Notes: generated from the letters alone by a model not told the origin. DNA of 64,000 bases from Phenylobacterium sp. RIFCSPHIGHO2_01_FULL_69_31 (GCF_001824475.1 NZ_MHXN01000009.1:1-64000), one strand, 5' to 3'; positions 23,709 to 32,817 are shown, counted from the stretch's first letter. Made by a program: numbers and translations.

Positions 23709-25490
23709 ATGACGCTGCAACAAGCCCTGGCCTTCGGGCTGATGGGCGCGACCATCGTCGCCTTCATCTGGGGGCGGTGGCGCTATGACGTGATCGCGGT
23801 CCTGGCGCTGCTGGTCGGCGTGACGCTGAATATCGTCCCGGCCAGCTCGGCCTTCGACGGGTTCAAGAACGACATCACCGTCATCATCGCCTGCGCCCTG
23901 ATCGTCAGCGCGGCGTTCGCCAAGTCCGGGGTGGTCGAGCTGGTTCTGCGGCCCCTGCTGCCGCATCTGAAGAGCGCCACGTCGCAGGTGATGCTGTTCG
24001 CCGGGGCGGTGACGATCCTGTCGATGGTGACCAAGAACGTCGGCGCCCTGGCCATCATGATGCCCATCGCCCTATCCGTGGCGAAACGGACAGGTACGTC
24101 ACCCTCTCGGCTGCTGATGCCGATGTCCTTCGGCGCCCTGCTCGGCGGCACCGTCACCCTGGTGGGCACGTCCCCCAACATCATCGTCTCCCAGGTGCGC
24201 GACGACATCCTGGGCCGGCCGTTCGAGATGTACGATTACGCCCCCGTGGGCCTCGGCGTCACGGCGGTCGGGCTCGTCTTCCTCGCCTTCGGCTATCGCC
24301 TGCTGCCCTGGTCGCGGCCCGTGCCCGAGGCGATGGAAGCCGCCCTGGCGGCCAACCCCTATGTCACCGAAGTCGAGGTTCCCGGCCATTGGGACACCGC
24401 CCGCACCAGCGTGGGCAAGCTGGGCCGCCTGGCCAACGGGGACGTCCAGGTGATGGCCCTGCTGCGCGACGGCAAGCGCCAGGCTTCGCCGCACCCGAAC
24501 ACCCGCATCCGGCCGGGCGACATCCTCCTGCTGGAAGGCGACCACCAGGCGCTGGACGACCTGATCGCCCGGCTGAAGCTGCGCCTGACCCGCGCCGACC
24601 GCCCCATCGCCATGGAGGAGCCCACCGAGGAGGTCCGCATCGTCGAGGCCATCGTCGGGCCGGACTCCATGATGGTGGGCCGCTCGGCCCGGCAGGAGGA
24701 CCTCCACACCACCCACGGGGTGAACCTGCTGGCGGTCAGCCGCGCCGGCTATCGGGTGACCAGCGCCCTGCGGACGCTGCGCCTGCGGGCCGGCGACGTG
24801 GTGGTGCTGCAGGGCGCCGAGCGCGCCCTGCCGGGTGTTCTGAAGACCCTAGGCCTGCTGCCGCTGGCCGAGCGAGAGGTGCGTCTGGGCGGTATCCGCC
24901 ACGCTGTCGCGCCCGCGCTGATCCTGGGGGTGGCCATGGTGCTGGTGGCGCTCAAGATCGCCCCGGTGGCCATCGCCTTCTTCGGCGCCGCCGCCCTCAT
25001 GGTGGCCATCGGCGCAATCCGGATGCGCGAGGCCTACACGGCGTTGGACGGCCCGCTGCTGGTGCTGATCGCCTGCCTGATCCCGGTCAGCGACGCGATC
25101 CGCACCACCGGGGGCGCGGACCTTATCGCCCACACGCTGGCGGACGTCTTCCGAGGGCAGGCGCCGATCCTGGCGCTGGCGGCGGTGATGGCGGTGGCCA
25201 TGGCGGCCACACCCTTCCTCAACAACGCCGCGACCGTGCTGATCGTCGCGCCGATCGGGGCCAGTCTGGCCAGGCTGCTGGGGCTGCAACCGGACCCGTT
25301 TCTGATGGCCGTCGCCCTGGGCGCCGCCTGCGACTTCCTCACGCCCATCGGCCACCAGTGCAATACGTTGGTCATGGCGCCGGGCGGCTACCGGTTCATC
25401 GACTACCCCAGGTTGGGAGCTCCGCTGACGCTCATCGTCCTTGTGGTTGGAACGGCCCTGATCGCCCTCGTTTGGCCACTTACCCGGTAG
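23709..25490 (+). CDS. SLC13-family permease with TrkA-C domains
   Basis: Predicted 593-residue membrane transporter of the divalent anion:sodium symporter (SLC13/CitT) superfamily. Two halves of transmembrane helices (about 1-200 and 400-593) flank two tandem TrkA-C regulatory domains (about 215-380; NTRIRPGDILLLEGDHQALDDLI and LRLRAGDVVVLQGAERALPGVL). Conserved segments include TKNVGALAIMMPIALSVA, LVGTSPNI and PFLNNAATVLIVAPIG. The substrate could be a dicarboxylate, sulfate or another anion; the sequence does not decide. It follows putA by 54 bases and may be cotranscribed. Confidence 0.88.
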   Translation: MTLQQALAFGLMGATIVAFIWGRWRYDVIAVLALLVGVTLNIVPASSAFDGFKNDITVIIACALIVSAAFAKSGVVELVLRPLLPHLKSATSQVMLFAGAVTILSMVTKNVGALAIMMPIALSVAKRTGTSPSRLLMPMSFGALLGGTVTLVGTSPNIIVSQVRDDILGRPFEMYDYAPVGLGVTAVGLVFLAFGYRLLPWSRPVPEAMEAALAANPYVTEVEVPGHWDTARTSVGKLGRLANGDVQVMALLRDGKRQASPHPNTRIRPGDILLLEGDHQALDDLIARLKLRLTRADRPIAMEEPTEEVRIVEAIVGPDSMMVGRSARQEDLHTTHGVNLLAVSRAGYRVTSALRTLRLRAGDVVVLQGAERALPGVLKTLGLLPLAEREVRLGGIRHAVAPALILGVAMVLVALKIAPVAIAFFGAAALMVAIGAIRMREAYTALDGPLLVLIACLIPVSDAIRTTGGADLIAHTLADVFRGQAPILALAAVMAVAMAATPFLNNAATVLIVAPIGASLARLLGLQPDPFLMAVALGAACDFLTPIGHQCNTLVMAPGGYRFIDYPRLGAPLTLIVLVVGTALIALVWPLTR

Positions 25491-25555
25491 GTGTTCACAG
25501 TGTCGTGAATCGGCGAGAGGGTTAACGGGCCCGTCCGAGAGCCGGCCGAACGTCG

Positions 25556-25672
25556 TTAAGGCCTCGTTAGCGAAAAAGTCTGTGTGCGGCTAACCCGCCT
25601 CATTGACGAGTCTGGCCGGCCTATGTCGCTATATGTGGGCTGGTTCGGGGGTTGGACCACAAGATGTAGGGC
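25556..25672 (+). promoter_or_regulatory. nrdA control region: tandem NrdR boxes, GANTC, CtrA-like site
   Basis: Two 16-base NrdR-type boxes lie at 25626-25641 (core CTATATGTGG) and 25657-25672 (core CAAGATGTAG). They match the ACACWATATATWGTGT-type consensus at about 10 and 11 positions and start 31 bases apart, the three-turn spacing usual for NrdR. TTGACG at 25603-25608 may be the -35 element, and GAGTC at 25607-25611 is a GANTC methylation site. TTAA-N7-TTAG at 25556-25570 resembles a CtrA site. NrdR binding would cover the -10 region. Confidence 0.7.
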
Positions 25673-25714
25673 GGAAGGCGGGTGCGTCTTCCTTCGAGGG
25701 GCTTAGGCAGGCAC

Positions 25715-27571
25715 ATGAGCGAAGCGGCGAAAGTTGGGATTGCCGAGACTTCTGAACGGGTTGCGTCCGCTGCGGCGCGCCCGCAGCTGCAGCTTGTCCG
25801 CAAGGTCGAGGTGGATCGGTCGCGCGACGCGCTGTTGACCGATTTCGGCAAGACCACGCTGGAGGACCGCTACCTCCTCCCGGGGGAAAGCTACCAGGAC
25901 ATGTTCGCCCGGGTGGCCACGGCCTATGCCGACGACGCCGACCATGCCCAGCGGATCTACGACTACATCTCGCGCCTGTGGTTCATGCCCGCCACGCCCG
26001 TGCTGTCGAACGGCGGCGCGAACCGTGGCCTGCCGATCTCCTGCTTCCTCAACGCCGTGCCGGACAACCTGGAAGGCATTCAGGGCGTCTGGAACGAGAA
26101 CGTGGCCCTGGCCTCCAACGGCGGCGGCATCGGCACCTACTGGGGCGGCGTCCGCTCCATCGGCGAGAAGGTGAAGGGCGCTGGCCAGACCAGCGGCATC
26201 ATCCCCTTCATCCGCGTGATGGACTCCCTGACGCTGGCGATCAGCCAGGGATCGCTGCGCCGCGGGTCGGCGGCGGTCTATCTCGACGTCCATCACCCCG
26301 AAATCGAAGAGTTCCTGGAGATCCGGAAGCCGTCGGGCGACTTCAACCGCAAGTCCCTGAACCTGCACCACGGCATCTCGATCAGCGACGAGTTCATGGA
26401 AGCCGTCCGCGACGGCGCCATGTTCGGCCTGCGCTCGCCGAAGACCGACGAGGTGATCCGCGAGGTCGACGCCCGCTCGCTCTGGCAGAAAATCCTCGAG
26501 ATCCGCCTGCAGACCGGCGAGCCCTACCTGATCTTCTCCGACACGGTGAACCGCGCCATGCCGCAGCACCAGCGCGAGCTGGGCCTGTCGGTGCGGCAGT
26601 CGAACCTGTGCTCCGAGATCATGCTGCACACCGGCAAGGACCATCAGGGGCTGGAGCGCACGGCCGTCTGCTGCCTGAGCTCGGTCAACGCCGAGACGTT
26701 CCTGGAGTGGCGCGACCATCCGACGTTCATCGAGGACGTCATGCGCTTCCTCGACAACGTGCTGGAGGACTTCATCAACCGGGCGCCGCCCGAGATGAAG
26801 CATGCGGTCTATGCCGCGCGCCGGGAGCGGTCCGTCGGCCTGGGCCTCATGGGCTTCCACTCGTTCCTGCAGGCCCAGAACGTCCCGTTCGAGAGCGCCA
26901 TGGCCAAGAGCTGGAACATGCGGCTCTTCAAGACCCTGCGCCGGCAGTGCGACGCGGCCTCGCGCAAGCTGGCCGCAGAGCGCGGCCCGTGCCCGGACGC
27001 GGCCGAACGCAATGTGATGGAGCGGTTCAGCCACAAGCTGGCCATCGCGCCGACCGCCTCGATCTCGATCATCTGCGGCGGCACCAGCGCCGGCATCGAG
27101 CCGATCCCGGCCAACATCTACACCCACAAGACCCTGTCGGGGACCTTCGCGGTGCGGAACCCCTACCTTGAGCGGCTGCTCGACGAGAAGGGACAGAACA
27201 ACGTCGAGACCTGGGACACGATCCTGCAGAACGAAGGCTCGGTTCAGCACCTCGACTTCCTCAGCCAGGACGAGAAGGACGTCTACAAGACGGCCTTCGA
27301 GATCGACCAGCGCTGGGTGGTGGAACTGGCGGCGGATCGCACGCCCGACATCTGCCAGTCGCAGTCGGTGAACCTGTTCCTGCCCGGCGACGTGGATAAG
27401 TGGGACCTGCACATGCTCCACTGGCAGGCCTGGGAGCGGGGGTGCAAGTCCTTGTATTATCTGCGTTCCAAGTCGGTGCAGCGGGCCAGCCACGCCGGGG
27501 GCGAGGAACTGGCGGCGGTCGTTCAGGCCGAAGGCAAGACGGACTATGAGGAATGCCTCGCCTGCCAGTGA
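25715..27571 (+). CDS. nrdA: Ribonucleotide reductase class I, large (alpha) subunit
   Basis: Predicted 618-residue catalytic subunit reducing ribonucleoside diphosphates. Key residues are present: Cys110 (PISCFLN), the NLCSE motif with Asn297, Cys299 and Glu301, the second redox Cys in VCCLSSVN (319/320), and the C-terminal CLAC pair (614, 617). The start at 25715 follows AGGCAGG. The protein is about 140 residues shorter than E. coli NrdA because the N-terminal ATP-cone is missing, as in some alphaproteobacterial enzymes. The partner nrdB lies 1.6 kb downstream after two unrelated genes. Tandem NrdR boxes precede the gene. Confidence 0.94.
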   Translation: MSEAAKVGIAETSERVASAAARPQLQLVRKVEVDRSRDALLTDFGKTTLEDRYLLPGESYQDMFARVATAYADDADHAQRIYDYISRLWFMPATPVLSNGGANRGLPISCFLNAVPDNLEGIQGVWNENVALASNGGGIGTYWGGVRSIGEKVKGAGQTSGIIPFIRVMDSLTLAISQGSLRRGSAAVYLDVHHPEIEEFLEIRKPSGDFNRKSLNLHHGISISDEFMEAVRDGAMFGLRSPKTDEVIREVDARSLWQKILEIRLQTGEPYLIFSDTVNRAMPQHQRELGLSVRQSNLCSEIMLHTGKDHQGLERTAVCCLSSVNAETFLEWRDHPTFIEDVMRFLDNVLEDFINRAPPEMKHAVYAARRERSVGLGLMGFHSFLQAQNVPFESAMAKSWNMRLFKTLRRQCDAASRKLAAERGPCPDAAERNVMERFSHKLAIAPTASISIICGGTSAGIEPIPANIYTHKTLSGTFAVRNPYLERLLDEKGQNNVETWDTILQNEGSVQHLDFLSQDEKDVYKTAFEIDQRWVVELAADRTPDICQSQSVNLFLPGDVDKWDLHMLHWQAWERGCKSLYYLRSKSVQRASHAGGEELAAVVQAEGKTDYEECLACQ

Positions 27572-27687
27572 GTGGGCATTAAGGCTGCCTTAGTTCGGCT
27601 GCGGCGCTTTTGCGCTTGCCGGTCCGCTCCGCCCGACCAACTATGCCTGCGGGGACCACGTTGCACGGACGTGTGTGGGAGTAGCGG

Positions 27688-28431
27688 ATGCGTTTGCTGG
27701 CGCATTTTGCGATCGCGTCGGGACTGGCGGCCTCCGCCGGCGGCGCCCTCGCGCAGACTCCGGATCATGCCGCCCTGACCGAGGCCGCGTTCGCCGAGAC
27801 CACGGCGGCCGCGGTGACCTGGACCTCCAGCGAGGTCCGGCTGCCGGGCCGGGATGACGGGCCGGTCGACTCCCTGCGCATCAACGTCGCGAGCAGCATA
27901 CGGCTGCCGGGCCTGGCGCCCGGTAGGGACCGGTACGACGTGACCCTGGTCCGCAAGTGGCCGGGCGCGGTCAGCTTCGATTCCGACGGCCTGGCGTTCG
28001 ACCTCGCCCCCCACGCGGGCTTCGGCGTCTCCAGCGCAGGGACCCAGGCCGAGGGCGGCGCCACCCTGACCATCTCCAAATCGCGCGGCGAGCGGGCGCT
28101 GGAGCAGCTGCGCGACTTAGGCGTCAAGGACGGGGCCAGCTTCGGCGACCGCGGCCGCTGGTACCTGTTCGCCGCGGCCAGCGGCCGGGCGGTGGGTCTA
28201 AACATGCTGCGCGGCGAGCACGGCTGGGATCGGGCGGGCTGGAGTACGGACGCCTCCGGCGCCCTGGTCGGCGACGCCCAGGTCGGGGTCGGCTGGCGCA
28301 AGGGTGACGTGCAGTCCTCGTTCGGCGTCATCCACCGCGAGGTGAAGGGCCGCCACATGGTGTTCGGCCAGCAGACCCGCGACGACACGGTGGCCGCCTT
28401 CACCTTCTCGCTGAAGCCCACGGGCCGCTAG
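27688..28431 (+). CDS. Hypothetical exported protein (outer-membrane-like)
   Basis: Predicted 247-residue protein of unknown function. A signal peptide ending ALAQ at about residue 23 and a C-terminal half of alternating polar/hydrophobic strands with Gly and aromatic residues (DAQVGVGWRKG, SSFGVIHRE, AAFTFSLKP) suggest a small outer-membrane beta-barrel or periplasmic beta protein. GGGAG lies about 8 bases before the ATG. It sits between nrdA and a convergent GST gene, whose stop overlaps its own by a few bases. No link to ribonucleotide reduction is evident. Confidence 0.7.
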   Translation: MRLLAHFAIASGLAASAGGALAQTPDHAALTEAAFAETTAAAVTWTSSEVRLPGRDDGPVDSLRINVASSIRLPGLAPGRDRYDVTLVRKWPGAVSFDSDGLAFDLAPHAGFGVSSAGTQAEGGATLTISKSRGERALEQLRDLGVKDGASFGDRGRWYLFAAASGRAVGLNMLRGEHGWDRAGWSTDASGALVGDAQVGVGWRKGDVQSSFGVIHREVKGRHMVFGQQTRDDTVAAFTFSLKPTGR

Positions 28432-29090
28432 AGGCGGTCCCAGCCCTCGGCGAACGGATAGCGCCGGGCCCACAGGTCCGCGAGCCGCGGGTCGGCGTCG
28501 AGCCGGCGCACCACCTCGCCCATCCGCGGGGCCGCCGCATAGAACCTCTCTCGCCGCGGCCGGAACCGGCTGACCACGGCGACGTAGAGGTCCAGCACCG
28601 TCAGCTGGTCGCCCAGCAGGTAGCGGCCGGGCGCCAGCCCCGCCTCCATCACCGCCCAGCAGTCCGAGATGCGGTCCTGGATCCGCCGGTCCACGTCGGC
28701 GTGCAGGGCGGGATCGGCCACCAGGCGCGAGGGATCGTCCTTCAGCCAGTAGTGGGCGTAGATCGCGGAGGAGACGAAGACCATCCAGCGCAGGAAGGCG
28801 CCCCGCGCCGGATCGCCGGCCGCCGGCGCAAGGGCCGCCTCGGGGTGCTGCTCCGCCAGCCAGATCAGGATCGCGGCGCTCTCGGTCAGCACCTCCCTGC
28901 CCGGGGTGAGGAGGGCCGGCACCTGGCGCATCGGATTGGCGGCCAGCACCCGGTCGCCGTCGGCCCGCTGGGCCGGATCGTAGGTCGGCGCCTCGATCAC
29001 CTCGTGGGGCGCGCCGATCAGCGCCAGGGCCGCCTCCACGGCCACCCCGCCGGATCCCTCGGCGGAATACAAGATGTAGTGGTCGGCCAT
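28428..29090 (-). CDS. Glutathione S-transferase family protein
   Basis: Predicted 220-residue cytosolic GST. The N-terminal thioredoxin-like domain (to about residue 80) has the family cis-Pro and Glu-Ser pair (NPMRQVPALLTPG, LTESAAILIWLAE), which bind glutathione. The all-helical C-domain has DQLTVLDLYVAVVSRF, the N-capping box motif. The usual N-terminal catalytic Ser/Tyr/Cys is not obvious (LYSAEGSGGVAVE), so Ser may serve. The gene is antisense between nrdA and nrdB and overlaps the upstream hypothetical gene tail to tail by 4 bases. Confidence 0.85.
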   Translation of the reverse strand: MADHYILYSAEGSGGVAVEAALALIGAPHEVIEAPTYDPAQRADGDRVLAANPMRQVPALLTPGREVLTESAAILIWLAEQHPEAALAPAAGDPARGAFLRWMVFVSSAIYAHYWLKDDPSRLVADPALHADVDRRIQDRISDCWAVMEAGLAPGRYLLGDQLTVLDLYVAVVSRFRPRRERFYAAAPRMGEVVRRLDADPRLADLWARRYPFAEGWDRL

Positions 29091-29219
29091 CGTCTATCCA
29101 CAATCCATGGGGAAAATATCCCCGCCTGTGCGCAACTTACCCCTGCCGCCCGGCGCGGTTCAGGCTTACCTTTCCATAACGGGAAGCGCGTGCTCCTGAT
29201 TCGTCGCAGGGCCAAGTTC

Positions 29220-30263
29220 ATGACCACGTCCAACGTCCGCAACCTGCCGGGGCTCCTCACGCCCTCCTACGCCTACAAGCCGTTCCGCTATCCGTGGGCC
29301 TACGACTTCTGGAAGAAGCAGCAGCAGGTCCACTGGATGCCGGAGGAGATCCCGCTGGGCGAGGACCTCAAGGACTGGGCCTCCAAGCTGAACGACAAGG
29401 AGCGCAACCTCCTCACCCAGATCTTCCGCTTCTTCACCCAGTCGGACGTCGAGGTGAACGACAACTACATGGAGCGGTACAGCCGCGTCTTCAAACCCAC
29501 CGAGGTGAAGATGATGCTGGCGGCGTTCTCCAACATGGAGACGATCCACATCGCCGCCTACGCCCTGCTGCTCGAGACGATCGGGATGCCGGACGCCGAG
29601 TTCACCGCGTTCCTGGACTACCAGGCCATGCGGGACAAGCACGACTACATGCAGCAGTTCGGCGTCGAAACGAACGCGGATATCGCCCGGACGCTGGCCA
29701 TGTTCGGCGGGTTCACCGAGGGCCTGCAGCTGTTCGCCAGCTTCGCCATGCTGATGAACTTCCCGCGCCACAACAAGATGAAGGGCATGGGCCAGATCGT
29801 CAGCTGGTCGGTGCGCGACGAGAGCCTGCACTGCGAAGGCATCGTCAAGCTGTACCACGCTTTCAACAAGGAGACGGGCGCCGTCACCAAGAGCGTGGCG
29901 GACGATATCGTCGATTGTTGCAAGACCGTCGTCGGTCTGGAGGACAAGTTCATCGATCTGGCGTTCGAAGCCGGCGAAGTGCAGGGCATGACGCCCGACG
30001 ACATCAAGAAATACATCCGCTTCATCGCCGACTGGCGCCTGCGCCAGCTCCAGCTTCCGGAGGTCTACGGCGCGAAGGAGAACCCGCTGCCCTGGCTGCA
30101 GAGCATGCTGAGCGGCGTGGAACACGCCAACTTCTTCGAGGCCCGCAGCACCGAATATTCCAAGGCCGCCACCCGCGGCCAATGGCACGGCGACGCCGGC
30201 GTCTGGGCCGAGTTCGACAAGATGCAGGCCAAGCGCACCGAGGGGCTGGTCGCGGGGGAGTAG
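29220..30263 (+). CDS. nrdB: Ribonucleotide reductase class I, small (beta) subunit
   Basis: Predicted 347-residue diiron/tyrosyl-radical subunit. Ligands are seen in order: the Asp region FTQSDVEVNDNY, METIHIAAY (Glu and His plus the likely radical Tyr), GFTEGLQLFASF (Glu) and RDESLHCEGI (Glu and His). A C-terminal tail rich in charged residues would dock on NrdA. The start ATG at 29220 was chosen over a longer frame because the conserved sequence begins there. The 129-base upstream gap has a GGGGA/TCCCC inverted repeat around 29110 but no convincing NrdR box pair. Confidence 0.94.
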   Translation: MTTSNVRNLPGLLTPSYAYKPFRYPWAYDFWKKQQQVHWMPEEIPLGEDLKDWASKLNDKERNLLTQIFRFFTQSDVEVNDNYMERYSRVFKPTEVKMMLAAFSNMETIHIAAYALLLETIGMPDAEFTAFLDYQAMRDKHDYMQQFGVETNADIARTLAMFGGFTEGLQLFASFAMLMNFPRHNKMKGMGQIVSWSVRDESLHCEGIVKLYHAFNKETGAVTKSVADDIVDCCKTVVGLEDKFIDLAFEAGEVQGMTPDDIKKYIRFIADWRLRQLQLPEVYGAKENPLPWLQSMLSGVEHANFFEARSTEYSKAATRGQWHGDAGVWAEFDKMQAKRTEGLVAGE

Positions 30264-30342
30264 GGGGGAGAGCGCTTCCGGAGGCGGGCGTCTCCGGCGC
30301 GCTCACACTTTACTGCTCACGACACAAACGTCAGCGCGTGGA

Positions 30343-31002
30343 CTAAGAGCCTGGGTCTTCGCACGCCGCGAAACTCCGCATCGCGACCTGCGCCACGGCC
30401 TCCAGTTCCTCTCGCGTCGCGCCATCCCGCGCCAGGATCGACATGCCGCTCTGGATCGTCTGAACAAAGCGGGCGAGGGCATGGACGTCGGTTCCGGCCG
30501 GAAGCTCGCCGTCTGCCACACCCTGGGCTAGTCGCGCCTTCAGCCGCTCCAGCCCGCCAAGGCGCGCCGCACGGACCGCCTCGCCGAGCTCAGGATGGCC
30601 TTCATCGCCGACCATGGACAAGGTCACCATGCAGCCCCGCGGCATGTCGCCCAGCGAACCGGTCAACGATGCGGCCGAGTCCCGCAGCAGCGCCGCCACT
30701 GCCTCGCGGGCCGTCGCCCCGGCCCGAAATCCACCCCAGCCCATCTCATCGTAGGTCTCGCGATAGTGCTCGAGCGCAGCGCCATACAGCGCCTCCTTCG
30801 AGCCGAACGCGGCGTAAAGGCTCGGCGCACCGATCCCCATCGCCGCGGTGAGATCGGAGATGGACGTGGCCTCGTAACCCTTCTCCCAGAACAGCCGCAT
30901 CGCCTGGGCCAACGCTGCGTCGCGGTCAAACGCGCGCGGGCGACCGCGTCCGCGACCCGCGGTCGCTTCAGCGCATTCCGGACGTCGTCCTGAATTCTGC
31001 AT
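30343..31002 (-). CDS. TetR/AcrR-family regulator
   Basis: Predicted 219-residue repressor. The helix-turn-helix spans about residues 27-72 ([49 protein letters not shown] in pieces), followed by an all-helical ligand domain. It is divergent from an SDR gene with 88 bases between starts. Two direct repeats built ATCGATC-N5-ATAA (31001-31018 and 31058-31075) lie in that gap, one touching this gene's start codon, and are likely operators. The pair resembles the bdcR-bdcA arrangement of enterobacteria. Confidence 0.9.
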   Translation of the reverse strand: MQNSGRRPECAEATAGRGRGRPRAFDRDAALAQAMRLFWEKGYEATSISDLTAAMGIGAPSLYAAFGSKEALYGAALEHYRETYDEMGWGGFRAGATAREAVAALLRDSAASLTGSLGDMPRGCMVTLSMVGDEGHPELGEAVRAARLGGLERLKARLAQGVADGELPAGTDVHALARFVQTIQSGMSILARDGATREELEAVAQVAMRSFAACEDPGS

Positions 31003-31075
31003 CGATCGTTAGATAAGTCCCTTGAACGGGCCCGGCAACGCCCCCAGCTATTTGTGTATCGATCACTCTATAAAT
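31001..31075. promoter_or_regulatory. Direct-repeat operator between the TetR and SDR genes
   Basis: ATCGATCGTTAGATAAGT (31001-31018) and ATCGATCACTCTATAAAT (31058-31075) share 12 of 18 positions, mostly in the ATCGATC and ATAA parts. One copy abuts the TetR start and the other the SDR promoter (CTATAAA may be its -10). Confidence 0.5.
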
Positions 31076-31090
31076 GGACTCTGAACCGAC

Positions 31091-31831
31091 ATGACGAACC
31101 TGGCTGGCAAGCGCGCCCTGGTGACGGGCGCTTCCCGCGGCATCGGCGCCGCAATCGCCCTGGAACTGGCCGAACAGGGCGCGGACGTCGCCATCACCTA
31201 CGAACGCGCCGCCGACAAGGCTGCCGACGTCGTGAAGGCCATCGAGGCCAAGGGCCGCAAAGCCGTCGCCATCCAGGCCGACAGCGCGGATGTCGCGGCG
31301 GTGAAGCGGTCAGTGGACGAGGCGGCCGCCGCGCTGGGCGGTCTCGACATCCTGGTCAACAACGCCGCCATCGCCCGCTACGCTCCGTTCGCCGAGATCA
31401 GCCAGGAGGACGTGGACGCCCTGCTGGCGGTGAACGTGCGCTCGCCGATCTTCGCGGCCCAGGCCGCTATTCCGCACCTGAAGGCCGGTGGCCGCGTCAT
31501 CACCATCGGCTCGGCGGGCGCCGACCGCATCGTGGGCGATCCCGGCGCCGCGTACTACATGACCAAGTCGGCGCTGCAGTCGTTCAACCGGGGCCTCGCC
31601 CGTGAACTCGGGCCGCGCGACATCACCGTGAACCTGGTGCAGCCGGGCTCGACCGACACCGACATGAACCCGTCCGATGGCGAGTCCGCCGACTTCCAGC
31701 GCTCGCTCATCCCGCTTGGCCGCTACGGCAAGCCCGAGGATGTGGCGGCGGCCGTGGCGTTCCTGGCGTCTCCGGCCGCCCGCCAGATCACCGGGACAAT
31801 CCTCAACGTCGATGGCGGCGCGCTGACCTGA
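31091..31831 (+). CDS. SDR-family oxidoreductase (BdcA/FabG-like)
   Basis: Predicted 246-residue short-chain dehydrogenase. The NAD(P) motif is TGASRGIGAA (residues 14-23 or so), NNAAIA follows, and the catalytic Ser is in TIGSAGADR with YYMTK giving Tyr and Lys. VQPGSTDTDMNP and the C-terminal VDGGALT are typical of the BdcA-like branch. In E. coli BdcA affects biofilm dispersal and binds cyclic di-GMP; that function is only suggested here. It is paired divergently with a TetR gene, as bdcA is with bdcR. Confidence 0.88.
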   Translation: MTNLAGKRALVTGASRGIGAAIALELAEQGADVAITYERAADKAADVVKAIEAKGRKAVAIQADSADVAAVKRSVDEAAAALGGLDILVNNAAIARYAPFAEISQEDVDALLAVNVRSPIFAAQAAIPHLKAGGRVITIGSAGADRIVGDPGAAYYMTKSALQSFNRGLARELGPRDITVNLVQPGSTDTDMNPSDGESADFQRSLIPLGRYGKPEDVAAAVAFLASPAARQITGTILNVDGGALT

Positions 31832-31843
31832 ACCCAGGACGCA

Positions 31844-31863
31844 GAGGGCGTTTCCACGCCCTC
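31844..31863 (+). terminator. Hairpin after the SDR gene
   Basis: GAGGGCGT (31844-31851) and ACGCCCTC (31856-31863) form a perfect 8-base stem with a TTCC loop, 13 bases after the stop codon. No T-run follows. Confidence 0.5.
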
Positions 31864-31956
31864 GGCGAACCTCCCTGGCCGCGCAGGCTGACCCCTGTCC
31901 AGAGTCAATGCCTCCTGCTGGGTGCGGACCTGGCCAGCGTCAGCCCGCACGGGCGG

Positions 31957-32583
31957 CTACGCTGCCACCCCCTCATGCGAGCGCTCGACCGCGCGCTTGT
32001 AGGCGTCGCGGGTGGTGGTGCGGGCGAGGTAGGCCTGTTCGGCGTCGTTGGGGGCGAAGCCGGCGTGGTTGGCGCCGAGGTTGAGGGCGTAGGTCACCGA
32101 GATGTCGGCGGCCGTGAACCGGTCGCCGGCCATGTAGGGGGCGCTTGCAAGCTTCCGGCGCACGAGCAGCAGCCGCCGCTCGACGCATTCGCGGGCCCAG
32201 CGGGCGCCCCAGTTGTCGCGTTCGGCCGGGGGCGCGATGAAGCCGCTGACCAGCGGGACCATCATCAAGGTCGCCAGGCCCGCTTCGCCCAGGTGGAGGA
32301 ACTGCTGGTAGGCCGGGAAGGCCGGATCGCCGGGCTGCGGCTGCAGCGGCGTGGGGCCGTAGCGGCCCATCAGATATTCCATGATCGCGACGGACTCGAC
32401 CATCGTCACGTCGCCGTCCTGGATCGCGGGCAGGAAGTCGCCGGGATTGACGGCCAGCCACGCCGGATCCTTTTCCTCGGCGAGCATGTCCACCGGCCGC
32501 ACGCGGTAGGGCAGGCCCATCTCCTCGGCGAGCCACACAACCCGCAGCGACCGCGAGTCCTCTCCACCCCATACCGTGATCAT
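31957..32583 (-). CDS. Glutathione S-transferase family protein
   Basis: Predicted 208-residue GST. The start at 32583 follows GGAGGA by about 8 bases and yields the family-typical opening MITVWGGEDSRSLRVVW. The cis-Pro region FLPAIQDGD and VESVAIMEYL bind glutathione; the C-domain has GDRFTAADISVTYAL. Ser residues near the N-terminus (DSRSLR) suggest the beta or zeta-like catalytic type. It stands alone, convergent with the SDR gene. Confidence 0.87.
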   Translation of the reverse strand: MITVWGGEDSRSLRVVWLAEEMGLPYRVRPVDMLAEEKDPAWLAVNPGDFLPAIQDGDVTMVESVAIMEYLMGRYGPTPLQPQPGDPAFPAYQQFLHLGEAGLATLMMVPLVSGFIAPPAERDNWGARWARECVERRLLLVRRKLASAPYMAGDRFTAADISVTYALNLGANHAGFAPNDAEQAYLARTTTRDAYKRAVERSHEGVAA

Positions 32584-32737
32584 CGCTCTGGTCCTCCGTC
32601 CGACCATGATTTCACGGGGCGCGGGGTTCGGGAACGCCCGACGTGGGGCCGGGTGGCAACGTCCGTTGCCGCCTCTCCCTCGGGGCCAAGCCGAAGGGGA
32701 CGATCTCCATCAGCGGAACGGCGCCGGGCCCAAGAGG

Positions 32738-32764
32738 GGCGCCGACGGATTGCCCGTCGGCGCC
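32738..32764. terminator. Strong hairpin between GST and M23 genes
   Basis: GGCGCCGACGG (32738-32748) and CCGTCGGCGCC (32754-32764) pair perfectly over 11 bases around ATTGC. It lies 54 bases past the M23 gene's stop on the minus strand, so it probably ends that transcript. A T-run is lacking on both strands. Confidence 0.5.
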
Positions 32765-32817
32765 ATTGGGCTGGACGTGAGACGCAGGGGCTCACCGTCC
32801 GGGCGTTCGCTCCCCGA

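Noticed and set aside
29091..29219. A second NrdR box pair before nrdB
   Set aside because: Only CACAATCCAT-like and GGGGA/TCCCC sequences are present; no pair with the 31-base spacing and core match could be found.
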